Numbered from the stretch's first letter, positions 31,887 to 40,903 are shown. The stretch is 64,000 nt of DNA from Acipenser ruthenus (GCF_902713425.1 NC_081211.1:17299936-17363935); one strand, 5' to 3'. Notes: generated from the letters alone by a model not told the origin. Translations and numbers: made by a program.

Positions 31887-32486
31887 ACCGCTAAGCCTTT
31901 TATTTATTTTGTCATGCCAGCATTCCGCCCTTTTTAGCTGGCATGACCGTTTTTCAACGGTGCCCTGGTTTTATGTAGTCTTTTTGTTTCAGTTTTATGG
32001 ACCTTTGATTTAATTTGAATGTTTTATTTGATTTTGTTTTGTTTTGTTTTATGTATCTTTAAGATTTTTAATGTAAACTATTAAAAGTTACATTTTAAGT
32101 GTTTTAAAATTTTAGAATTTTAACTCACTGTTTTATACACTGTCCCTTTTCCCCTGTCCCTGTTTTAGATCTAGTTTTATGTTCACTTTTGAACCTTTTT
32201 AGAGAGCACTCCCCGGCCCTCACAAGCACTGGTTTTTTATAGATGGTTCTTTTTTTCCAGTCACTTTTAAAACAGCACAGGTTTTTTTCATGTTGATTTT
32301 AATCTGTGTCTGTTTTAACCATGTACAAAGCACAATTGTCTTGGTGTTTTTAAATGTATTTTAAATGCTTTTAAAACAAAATGTATGTCTGTATGCATGA
32401 ATGTCATCTTTAAAAGAAATGTAAAATGAATGAAAAAACGAATGGGTGTAAATGTAAAAAAAATGTAAAATCTCAATAAAAGAGTA
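31887..32486 (+). mobile_element. Solo LINE 3'UTR block downstream of the intact U5
   Basis: A 600-bp LINE 3'UTR begins at ACCGCTAAGCC right after the near-palindrome and ends CAATAAAAGAGTA against U5 loop I sequence. It has the type A CTTTAAGAT variant found behind ORF2. No coding part is present, so it is a severely 5'-truncated insertion or a template-switch product. Confidence 0.85.
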
Positions 32487-32722
32487 TTTTACTAAAGATT
32501 TCCGTGGAGAGGAACATTTATGAGTTTCAACTAATTTTTGATGCCCTGCTTTGGCGGGGCTTCCTTGTGTTGTAAAATAATAGAATTGCAGTGTGTAGTG
32601 TTGGTATGATAAATGGGCGTGCTATTCAAAGTAACATTTGTTACAGACTGCAGTCTTCTTGATCACACTAAGAAAGTGGGTGTCTTAGTTGTGTATGTAT
32701 AGTAGAACCGGTTGTACTATAC
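32487..32722 (+). pseudogene. U5 snRNA 3' half plus 3' flank
   Basis: 32487-32562 equals U5 nt 40-116 with one T missing from the Sm-site T run. The 3' box and flank follow, and the near-palindrome is at 32697-32722. Confidence 0.9.
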
Positions 32723-33206
32723 ACCGCTAAGCCTTTTATTTATTTTGTCATGCCAGCATTCCGCCCCTTTTAGCTGGCATGACCGTTTTTGAACGGTGCC
32801 CTGGTTTTATGTAGTCTTTTTGTTTCAGTTTTATGGACTCTCTTGTTTTTGATTTATTTTGAATGTTTTATTTGGTTTTGTTTTGTATTTACGTATCTAA
32901 AAGATTTTTAATGTCAACTATTAAAAGTTACATTTTAAGTGTTTTAAAATTTTAGAATTTTAACTCACTGTTTTATACACTGTCCCTTTTCCCCTGTCCC
33001 TGTTTTAGATCTATAGTTTTATGTTCACTTTTGAACTTTTTTAGAGAGCACTCCCCGGCCCTCACAAGCACTGGTTTTTTATAGATGGTTCTTTTTTTCC
33101 AGTCACTTTTAAAGCAGCACAGGTTTTTTTCATGTCGATTTTAATCTGTGTCTGTTTTAACCATGTATAAAGCACAGTTGTCTTCAGGTCTCTGGTTTCT
33201 CTTCAG
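32723..33206 (+). mobile_element. Truncated LINE 3'UTR (type B) and 17-nt U5 5' tag
   Basis: The type B 3'UTR runs from the palindrome to AGTTGTCTT near 33184 and stops short of its normal end. CAGGT and the U5-derived CTCTGGTTTCTCTTCAG (33190-33206) then lead into LINE copy E. It is the same joint as in front of copies B and C. Confidence 0.85.
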
Positions 33207-33429
33207 TTCGAATAAATCTTTCTAAGACTAAGGCTTAGAGGGTAGTGGCATTGCCCGCTCCCTCCGAGGGTCTGTGAGAGGTTTGTTCGGGTGAGGAGGA
33301 ACAGAATTTTTTTTATTTTTGACTGGCTTTCTTCAGCTCGGCAACTTTTTGGAAGACTAATGCTCAGTCTGGTTTTGGCTTGCCCAATCCAGGCCGAGGG
33401 TCTTTCAAGATTTTGTTGACTGTTGAGAG

Positions 33430-33490
33430 CAGTTCTTTCTTTTTCAGGCGGTTCCAGTTTTTTTCTTTTTCAGGCGGTTCCGGCTTTTCC
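33430..33490 (+). repeat. Short tandem repeat in LINE 5'UTR
   Basis: About two units of TTCTTTTTCAGGCGGTTCC occur here. Unit number differs slightly among the copies. Part of it (33448-33468) is complementary to the sequence at the ORF2 stop (39316-39336). Confidence 0.8.
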
Positions 33491-33921
33491 AGACGTTCCT
33501 GGAGTTAGAGAGAAGGAGGACCTACCATCCAGACGACCTTTGAGGACCCTTTGATGACCTAGACGACCTCATCCCCAGCCCTTGATTGTAATCGAGATCC
33601 AGACCGAGAGAGCAGCAGGCGCCCAGCAGAGGGCGCCATCTGGGAGGAGCAGAGGGCGGCCCCGGACCCCGAGGAGGCGTCACAGCCACGATTCTTCCTA
33701 CGTGGTCTCGGTGCCAAGCAGCGCCCCCTACTCCGCCAGGGAAGGACACCGTTCACCTGGGGAGGGGGTCCCTCTTGCGAGGCGACCATCTCCTCAGGGA
33801 CTAAAGTAATAGTTCCTTCAACTGCCCAGATTTGCTGCTTACGTTGTTTCTTTTCCGTAGAGAGAGACAACCCGGACGTCCAGAGGCTTCTCCCACCCCA
33901 ATCGGAGGAGCCAGCTGAAGG

Positions 33922-35868
33922 ATGGCGTTCCGGCCAACCCAGGAGACTAGGAGGCACAATGCGGTGCGCTTCACAAGGACCCAGCAAGAGGAAACGGAAC
34001 CAGGACTGACGAGACTGGAGTTCAGCCGGACCATTCTTCAGAGGGGTATGGGTTTTTCCCCTTCTGACTTGAATTGTTTGGTGAAATTGCCAGGGCTTAA
34101 GGAAGTGTTTGAGGTCAGTTTTAGGAACCCCCAAAAGTTACAAGAAATGTGGTCCTTTTGGGGGGAGAATAAATATCTCGCTCCATACAAAGAATTTTGT
34201 GTGGATGCACTGACAGACAGAGAAATGAAAGTTGTTACTGTCCAATTTTTCAATGAGGCTGTTAGCGACTATGATATTACAACATGGCTTAACCGCTATG
34301 GGAGGGTGTCATCAGAAGGGAGGAAAATTACAGATGAAGATGGGGTTTGGACAGGAGCCAGAAAGTGGCTGGTACGCCTTAATGTTGATCCATCGGGCAT
34401 TGGAGGCGTCCGCCACATTCCAAACTCCATAGTGTTAGGGCCCAACAGAGGGCTGGTATTCTATAATGGGATGCCAAAACTCTGCAGGAAATGTGGGGAA
34501 TTAGGACACCTGGCGGCCGCATGTACTGTAGTCAAGTGCAGGAACTGCGGCGCCCCCCACGAGACCAGCCACTGCAGAGAAGAGAGGCAGTGCAATTTGT
34601 GTGGAAAGAAGGGGCACCTGTTTAAGGACTGCCCCTCTTCCTATGCCAACATGGCCAGAGCCAGCAAGGCAAATACGAACAAGCCTAGGCCTGAGCAGGA
34701 AGAGGGAGCAAGTAACAAAGATCAGTCCACATCACCACCAACAGTATCCAAGACCCAGACTCCAGCACCACCATCATCACCAGCACCCCCCTCACCCCCC
34801 CGCCCCCGAGACATGTCCCGTTTTACGAGGACCCCTTCCCCCAGCCCAGAGAGAGAGTACAACAGCTACTCCACTAGCTCCTCCAGTAGCTCCTCTGATG
34901 CAGAACACGAGGCAGGGAGGGAGCCCGGACCCAGCAGCGGCCCCCCCCTGAGTAGGGCCCTCTCAGCACCAGCACTCCCCCTCGGCTCTCGTTATGACGC
35001 CATAAGGATTGAGTCCGTGGGGGAGGAAAGCGAAAGCGACAGTGAAAGTGAGAGTGAGAAGGAGGGGAAGGGAGTGAAGAACCAGCAGAGGGTGGGGAAA
35101 AGAAAGGGTAGAGACGAGGGGGGGAAAAGAAAGAAGATCAGGATCAAAGACAGCAAGTTGCAGGTGGCCCCCATAGATCCAAAACCAGCTAATGTCCACA
35201 CAAAGTCCCCAGTCTTGCCCTCGCAGGCAGAGACGGAGGCGAGTGGGACGGCTACACTGCCGCCTAGTGGGCAGGTAGCAGCCAGCCAGGGCATCCCCAG
35301 CCAGCCTTCCCAGTCGTTGGCACAAACCCTAGCACACCTCGCAGAAGAGGTGTTCACTAATGCACCGAGGGAGAGGTCGGGGTCAACACCTTCCCTGACC
35401 AGCAGTACCTCGGTAGCAATGACCCTCTTCAAGCGAAGGGCCTCCCTTCAAAGCATCCTTGACCCCCTCCCTTGTATGGGCAAAACCAGGGGCCCCCTAG
35501 AGGTCCTCCTAGATACAGCACTGGAGGACATGGGAATACCCCTGGACGCGGTAAGCCAGAAGTCTGCTAACAGCTCCAATTCAACAGACGGTAACAGCCA
35601 AAGAATGCTGTCTGTCATAACCCCCCCCCAGGACAAAGCTGACCCACACGTTCCGAGGGGCCCTGAGCAAGTTCCACCAGACTTACCTTGTGGGGAGTTG
35701 AATAGCCCCAACAACTCCACGTACTGTGCATATAAAGACGGTGCCTTCTTGGACGAGGCAGCAGTGAGTACCTTCTCAGGGGTGATGGGAGTTGCAAATA
35801 AGCCCAAGCCCCCTCGAAGCAAGCGTAGAGCTAAGAGTAGGAAGAGTGTCCCGACCTCCCAATCATAG
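33922..35868 (+). CDS. LINE ORF1: zinc-knuckle RNA-binding protein, copy E
   Basis: The protein has 648 aa. Residues about 60-180 look like an RRM-type fold region (VVTVQFFNEAVSDYDITTWL, then RKWLVRLNV). Three CCHC zinc knuckles follow near 187-240: CRKCGELGHLAAAC, CRNCGAPHETSHC and CNLCGKKGHLFKDC. The rest is low in structure: Pro/Ser-rich to about 340, an acidic SESDSESESEKE tract, a basic GKRKGRDEGGKRKKIR stretch that may direct it to the nucleus, and a basic C-terminus (SKRRAKSRKS). Proteins of this kind bind LINE RNA into the retrotransposition particle; ZCCHC3-like vertebrate proteins share the knuckle arrangement. The ATG at 33922 is the first in frame after a stop. Confidence 0.93.
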   Translation: MAFRPTQETRRHNAVRFTRTQQEETEPGLTRLEFSRTILQRGMGFSPSDLNCLVKLPGLKEVFEVSFRNPQKLQEMWSFWGENKYLAPYKEFCVDALTDREMKVVTVQFFNEAVSDYDITTWLNRYGRVSSEGRKITDEDGVWTGARKWLVRLNVDPSGIGGVRHIPNSIVLGPNRGLVFYNGMPKLCRKCGELGHLAAACTVVKCRNCGAPHETSHCREERQCNLCGKKGHLFKDCPSSYANMARASKANTNKPRPEQEEGASNKDQSTSPPTVSKTQTPAPPSSPAPPSPPRPRDMSRFTRTPSPSPEREYNSYSTSSSSSSSDAEHEAGREPGPSSGPPLSRALSAPALPLGSRYDAIRIESVGEESESDSESESEKEGKGVKNQQRVGKRKGRDEGGKRKKIRIKDSKLQVAPIDPKPANVHTKSPVLPSQAETEASGTATLPPSGQVAASQGIPSQPSQSLAQTLAHLAEEVFTNAPRERSGSTPSLTSSTSVAMTLFKRRASLQSILDPLPCMGKTRGPLEVLLDTALEDMGIPLDAVSQKSANSSNSTDGNSQRMLSVITPPQDKADPHVPRGPEQVPPDLPCGELNSPNNSTYCAYKDGAFLDEAAVSTFSGVMGVANKPKPPRSKRRAKSRKSVPTSQS

Positions 35869-35873
35869 TCGCT

Positions 35874-38800
35874 ATGGGGTGGACGCAGCGACTCCTTTTC
35901 TTGTTAGCTACCCTGATGGCCCTGATATGTGTGTCTGTTAATGTCAGGAGCATCAGGGAGACACAAAAAAGATTTGATGTACTAAACTATCTAGCTAACT
36001 TGAAAGCAGATCTCATCTTTCTGCAGGAGTGTGGTATTTCGTCGAGCCCTGATTATAGGGACCTGAAGGAGAGTTGGACCCTGGGGGACTCCTTCTGGTC
36101 GGGCTCCAACATAGCCAGAGCCGACGGAGTAGGTATCCTGTTTAAAAACCCATTTATTACCTCCCGCAGCAGCAGGGAGGTAGAACCTGGTAGAATTCTG
36201 AGCGTGGATGTGACATACAACAACACTCCCCTCAGACTGGTCAATGTCTACGCACCCACTAACCAAAACGAAAGAGTTCAATTTTTTCCACAGCTGCGTC
36301 CACTCCTGCTGGGGAACGTACCCGTCATCGTGTCAGGTGACTTCAATTGTGCTCTGAGGGACGTAGACCGGAGCAGGCCACGCAACGACCGCTCTAGTAG
36401 AGTTTTGTCCTCCGTAATATCTGATTTCTCCCTGTGTGATGCAGGTAAGGACCTGGTGCCTCCCTTTACCTGGGTGAGCTCATCTGGGACCTCCTTCTCC
36501 CGTATAGATCTCGTCCTGCATACCAGCTCCCTTACGAAGACGGCAGTAGACACCCAGGCCGTCTTCTTCTCTGACCATAGGCTCCTGCAGGTAACATTGC
36601 AGGTCCCTCAGACCTCCCAGATGGGGTCAGGGGTCTGGAAATTAAACACCTCCTTACTCGATGACCCCTCCATAGCTGCAGCCTATAAGAGCAGGCTTGT
36701 TGAGTGGACCACTTTGCGTGACCTATTCAACTCCCCTATAGAGTGGTGGGAGATGGTCAAAATGAGAACTAAGGGTTATTTCATAGCAGCAGGCAAGAGG
36801 AAAGCAAAAGAAAGGAGGGCCAAATATAAATACCTGAATGCTGCCCTCCAGCGTCTGAGCCTGCTTCAGCTTCGGGGGTTCCCTGTAAGCGACGAGATAG
36901 CCCAGACCAAGCTAGATCTTTCAGTGCTTTGTAGGGAGGAACAACGAAAGGTCATGCACAATGCAAAAGTGCAAAAAATGGAGGAAGACGAAAAGTGTAC
37001 TCGCTTCTTCTTCCAGAAAACGAGGGAGAAGCGGCACTTGATGTCCTCCATGCTCGACAGCAGGGGGAGGATAGTAGAGGATAGTGAGGGAGTGAAAAAA
37101 GTGGTAGAGAACTTCTATAGGGACCTGTATAACATCAAAGCTACAGATGACACCCTGATAGAGTGGTTCCTGAGCCAGTTGGAGCCTGACTCAGTGCGGG
37201 ACGAGGAGGAGGAGGAGAAGGACCCAGAACTCACGCTGGAGGAGCTCACCCAGGCGGTTAAGACCATGAACACCGGTAAGACGCCAGGTCCAGATGGCAT
37301 CCCGGGTGAGTATTACCATCTTTTTTGGGACATGCTAAAAGTCCATTTAGCGGAGGTCTACAGAGCGGTCTACAGGGAGAAGCGGTTGGGCCCTTCTATG
37401 CGGGAGAGTGTAATTACTCTCCTTCATAAGAAAGGGGAAGTTAAAGATCTACGGAATTGGCGCCCAATCAGCCTCCTTTGCGTGGATTACAAGATACTAG
37501 CCAAAGCTCTGATGCTCCGGCTACAAGTACACCTCCCTTTGGTCATTGGCCCTGACCAGGCTTGTGGCGTCCCAGGGAGGTCCATCACGGATATTTTAAT
37601 GTTAACAAGGGACATTCTGGCTTATTCTAGAGAACGGAACCATCCCCTCTGCCTGTTCAACCTTGACCAGGAGAAGGCGTTCGATAGGGTAAGCCATGAA
37701 TATATGTACAAAGTGATGGACCAGATGAAATTCGCTCCTGGACTTAGGGAGTGGGTTAAAACCATATATACAAACATTAGTACCCGAGTCTTGGTGAACA
37801 GGCACCTGACTGGTAAAATATCTATCCAGTCAGGGGTCAGACAGGGTTGCCCACTATCCCCACTGCTATATGTCGTGTGCATTGAACCCCTCCTGCAGGC
37901 AATTCGTAGGGATACCAATATAACTGGTTTCCAGCTGCCTGGATCCAACGGGGTCCAGGTCAAAACAACAGCATATATGGACGATGTGTCACTCATTTGC
38001 ACCAACACATCGTCGGTACCTCGGATTAGTAATATCCTTGAGAAGTACTGCACGGCGACCGGGGCAGTGATTAACAAGTCCAAGAGCGAAGTCTACGTGT
38101 CTAAAAATTGGCAGGTAGATAGGGAACTGTCGGACATGTACCCTGTCAAAAAGGACAAAATCAAGATTCTGGGCCTCATTTTCGAGAACAATAGCTCGGG
38201 GGCCCAGAGCTGGACGGCGGCCATTAACCAGGTCCGTAAAAAGATTGGCGGATGGAGCACAAGATCCTTAACAATGACGGGTAGAGTATTAATAACCAAG
38301 TCTATACTGTTCCCCATCCTCTCTTATGTAGGAAAAATCTTTCCCCCAGACAGGACCACCAAAAAAGTGGTGGACCGCATTATCCACCGCTTTATCTGGG
38401 GCAGCAAGATGGAGAGGGTAAAGCGAGCCACTCTGAGTAAAGCCGACAAGAAGGGAGGTAAGGGGGTCCCGGACGTTGTGCAGCTCACCCGAGTGCAGGG
38501 GCTCACGCAAACTATCAAGAACATCCAGGCCCTGGACAGGAAGGTATGTTACATGAATCGTTTCTATTTTGCCACCTGTCTCAGGGCCTTGGGCCTCTGC
38601 ACTATTGATAACACCGTGCCGTACTCCTGGGACCCCCCATTGTATTATAGAACCTTAAGGGACACTATATATAAATTGGGCTTAGATAAAGCAAAATTGG
38701 CCTCCTGGGAATACAAGGCTGTAACTAAATATCTTGCCGGTTCCCAGGAAATTGAAAAAGTAGCTACTTTCTCCCTCACCCAAAGCCAAAAAATCTGGGA

Positions 38801-39317
38801 GAATGTGTCTCACAGCTGCCTCAGTAATGTCCAGAAGGATATAGCATGGAACACCGTCCACAGTGCACTCCCCACTCGAGCGTTCATGTTCAGGAGGGGA
38901 CTAGCCCAAGTAGAAACATGCCCCTATGCAAAGTGCCGCAAGAGAGAAACCCCAGCCCATATCTTCTGGGAGTGTGATGTGGCTGGCAGTGTCTGGCTCT
39001 CTGTCTCTGTCTTCCTAAACAGGTTTGCTGACACGGCCAAGATGACCGCTGAGACTGTGCTCTATGGGCCTGCGGGAGGAATCACTACCAGCACAGCTAA
39101 GTGCGTTTGGCGTGTCATCAATGTTGTCAAGCAGATCCTGTGGGAAGGCCGTAACGTCTGTGTCTATCACAAGCAGGAGCTAGACACTATCACCACGACC
39201 AGAAGGGCACAAACTCTTATCAAGGACTTTGTAATTCTGGACATCCGGACCCTCGGGAAGGACAAGGCCTGCGCGGAGTGGAGGATCGCCGGACTTCAGG
39301 ACGTGAAGATGGAATAA
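35874..39317 (+). CDS. LINE ORF2: AP endonuclease and reverse transcriptase, copy E
   Basis: The protein has 1147 aa. Endonuclease (1-240): SVNVRSI, LQECG near 50, SGDFNC near 153 and SDHRLL near 232, the usual catalytic positions. Reverse transcriptase (about 440-760): GPDGIPGEYY near 470, NWRPISLL, DQACGVPGR, NLDQEKAFDRVSH, SGVRQGCPLSPLLY and the active site AYMDDVSL near 700. The C-terminal domain ends with a C-x4-C-x7-H-x4-C knuckle (CPYAKC...HIFWEC) near 1016-1034. The endonuclease should nick the U5 target and the RT prime from the nick. The ATG lies 5 nt after the ORF1 stop, suggesting coupled reinitiation; the hydrophobic first 20 residues precede the endonuclease core, so Met15 (MALICVSVN) could also be the start. 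Confidence 0.95.
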   Translation: MGWTQRLLFLLATLMALICVSVNVRSIRETQKRFDVLNYLANLKADLIFLQECGISSSPDYRDLKESWTLGDSFWSGSNIARADGVGILFKNPFITSRSSREVEPGRILSVDVTYNNTPLRLVNVYAPTNQNERVQFFPQLRPLLLGNVPVIVSGDFNCALRDVDRSRPRNDRSSRVLSSVISDFSLCDAGKDLVPPFTWVSSSGTSFSRIDLVLHTSSLTKTAVDTQAVFFSDHRLLQVTLQVPQTSQMGSGVWKLNTSLLDDPSIAAAYKSRLVEWTTLRDLFNSPIEWWEMVKMRTKGYFIAAGKRKAKERRAKYKYLNAALQRLSLLQLRGFPVSDEIAQTKLDLSVLCREEQRKVMHNAKVQKMEEDEKCTRFFFQKTREKRHLMSSMLDSRGRIVEDSEGVKKVVENFYRDLYNIKATDDTLIEWFLSQLEPDSVRDEEEEEKDPELTLEELTQAVKTMNTGKTPGPDGIPGEYYHLFWDMLKVHLAEVYRAVYREKRLGPSMRESVITLLHKKGEVKDLRNWRPISLLCVDYKILAKALMLRLQVHLPLVIGPDQACGVPGRSITDILMLTRDILAYSRERNHPLCLFNLDQEKAFDRVSHEYMYKVMDQMKFAPGLREWVKTIYTNISTRVLVNRHLTGKISIQSGVRQGCPLSPLLYVVCIEPLLQAIRRDTNITGFQLPGSNGVQVKTTAYMDDVSLICTNTSSVPRISNILEKYCTATGAVINKSKSEVYVSKNWQVDRELSDMYPVKKDKIKILGLIFENNSSGAQSWTAAINQVRKKIGGWSTRSLTMTGRVLITKSILFPILSYVGKIFPPDRTTKKVVDRIIHRFIWGSKMERVKRATLSKADKKGGKGVPDVVQLTRVQGLTQTIKNIQALDRKVCYMNRFYFATCLRALGLCTIDNTVPYSWDPPLYYRTLRDTIYKLGLDKAKLASWEYKAVTKYLAGSQEIEKVATFSLTQSQKIWENVSHSCLSNVQKDIAWNTVHSALPTRAFMFRRGLAQVETCPYAKCRKRETPAHIFWECDVAGSVWLSVSVFLNRFADTAKMTAETVLYGPAGGITTSTAKCVWRVINVVKQILWEGRNVCVYHKQELDTITTTRRAQTLIKDFVILDIRTLGKDKACAEWRIAGLQDVKME

Positions 39318-39336
39318 AGGAAAAAACTGGAACCGC
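39316..39336 (+). other. 21-nt segment complementary to the 5'UTR, at the ORF2 stop
   Basis: Starting inside the TAA stop, AAAGGAAAAAACTGG then AACCGC pairs with 33448-33468 of the 5'UTR over 21 positions with one G-U wobble. The pair is kept in B, C, D and E. Copy G has one substitution in it and its 5'UTR is out of view. Confidence 0.7.
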
Positions 39337-39387
39337 TAGCTCCTAGGAGCGGGACTACGGGGCACCGCTAAGCCTTTTATTTATTTT

Positions 39388-39438
39388 GTCATGCCAGCAT
39401 TCCGCCCTTTTTAGCTGGCATGACCGTTTTTCAACGGT
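39388..39438 (+). other. Two hairpins in the LINE 3'UTR
   Basis: GTCATGCCAGC and GCTGGCATGAC (39388-39424) form an 11-bp perfect stem around a 15-nt loop. ACCGTT and AACGGT (39423-39438) form a second 6-bp stem that shares two bases with the first. Both are present in every full or solo 3'UTR, whichever subtype, so they are a likely recognition structure for the ORF2 protein. Confidence 0.8.
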
Positions 39439-39963
39439 GCCCTGGTTTTATGTAGTCTTTTTGTTTCAGTTTTATGGACCTTTGATTTAATTTGAATGTT
39501 TTATTTGATTTTGTTTTGTTTTGTTTTGTTTTATGTATCTTTAAGATTTTTAATGTAAACTATTAAAAGTTACATTTTAAGTGTTTTAAAATTTTAGAAT
39601 TTTAACTCACTGTTTTATACACTGTCCCTTTTCCCCTGTCCCTGTTTTAGATCTATAGTTTTATGTTCACTTTTGAACTTTTTTAGAGAGCACTCCCCGG
39701 CCCTCACAAGCACTGGTTTTTTATAGATGGTTCTTTTTTTCCAGTCACTTTTAAAGCAGCACAGGTTTTTTTCATGTCGATTTTAATCTGTGTCTGTTTT
39801 AACCATGTATAAAGCACAGTTGTCTTGGTGTTTTTAAATGTGTTTTAAATGCTTTTAAAACAAAATGTATGTCTGTCTGTATGCATGAATGTCATCTTTA
39901 AAAGAAATGTAAAATGAATGAAAAAACGAATGGGTGTAAATGTAAAAAAATGTAAAATCTCAA

Positions 39964-40194
39964 TAAAGATTTCCGTGGAGAGGAACATTTATGAGTTGCA
40001 ACTAATTTTTTGATGCCCTGCTTTGGCGGGGTTTCCTTGTGTTGTAAAATAATAGAATTGCAGTGTGTAGTGTTGGTATGATAAATAGGCTTGCTATTCA
40101 AAGTAACATTGGTTACAGACTGCAGTCTTCTTGATCACACTAAGAAAGTGGGTGTCTTCGTTGTGTATGTATAGTAGAACCGGTTGTACTATAC
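39964..40194 (+). pseudogene. U5 snRNA 3' part plus 3' flank
   Basis: 39964-40034 matches U5 nt 46-116. The flank and near-palindrome (40169-40194) follow. Private changes (GAGTTGCAACT, GGGGTTTCC, ATTGGTTACAG) are shared only with the remnant at 51716-51941, so those two form a subtype. Confidence 0.88.
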
Positions 40195-40726
40195 ACCGCT
40201 AAGCCTTTTATTTATTTTGTCATGCCAGCATTCCGCCCCTTTTAGCTGGCATGACCGTTTTTGAACGGTGCCCTGGTTTTATGTAGTCTTTTTGTTTCAG
40301 TTTTATGGACTCTCTTGTTTTTGATTTATTTTGAATGTTTTATTTGGTTTTGTTTTGTATTTACGTATCTAAAAGATTTTTAATGTCAACTATTAAAAGT
40401 TACATTTTAAGTGTTTTAAAATTTTAGAATTTTAACACACAGTTTTATACACAGTACCTTTGCCCCTGTCCCTTTAGTTTTAGATTTATAGTTTATTGTT
40501 CTGTTTTATGTTCACCTTCTGAACTTTTTGAAGAGAGCACTCCCCAGCGCTCACATACACTGTTTTTTTATAGATAGTTCTTTTTTTCCAGTCACTTTTA
40601 AAGCAGCACAGGTTTTATCATGTTGATTTTAATCTGTGTCTGTTTTAATCTTGTACAAAGCACAATTGTCTTGGTGTTTTTAAAGGTATTTTAAATGCTT
40701 TTAAAACAAAATGTATGTCTGTATAC
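40195..40726 (+). mobile_element. Diverged, truncated LINE 3'UTR block
   Basis: This is a type B 3'UTR with more substitutions than any other block (40430-40700) and it is broken at GTCTGTATACATT. It is probably the oldest piece of this LINE in the window. Confidence 0.8.
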
Positions 40727-40903
40727 ATTCCCGTAACTGCATTTACATTTCGAAGCCTGTTCAAGGAAGCCCCGTCAAAGTGCATTATGGGTATGCAAAT
40801 GTGATTCACCCCTGCCGCGCCGTTTCCACCCAACAGTATTGCTCAACCCAAGGTATTCGTTCTCCAAGTTACCAAAATACGTTTTAGTATCAGATCGCTG
40901 TAC
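40727..40903 (-). pseudogene. Rearranged U5 upstream fragment with promoter distal element
   Basis: 40727-40765 corresponds to the reverse complement of 30955-30990. 40786-40903 repeats 24721-24838, including TGCATTATGGGTATGCAAAT (ZNF143 site and octamer). The PSE and U5 itself are missing, so this is a promoter fossil, in minus orientation. Confidence 0.8.

Larger units (their letters stand above)
33207..39963 (+). mobile_element. Full-length U5-targeted Tx1-like LINE, copy E (reference copy)
   Basis: The plus-strand order is 5'UTR 33207-33921, ORF1 33922-35868, ORF2 35874-39317, 3'UTR 39318-39963. The 5'UTR opens TTCGAATAAATCTTTC, close to U5 nt 21-35 (ATCGCATAAATCTTTC), and contains a diverged internal duplication (AAGACTAAGGCTTAG... 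and AAGACTAATGCTCAG..., each ending CCGAGGGTCT). The 3' end is CTCAA joined to U5 nt 46 (TAAAG), a slightly shorter junction than in B, C, D, F and G. The reverse transcriptase and endonuclease place it in the L1/Tx1 group, whose Tx1 branch contains known snRNA- and 5S-targeted elements. Confidence 0.94.
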
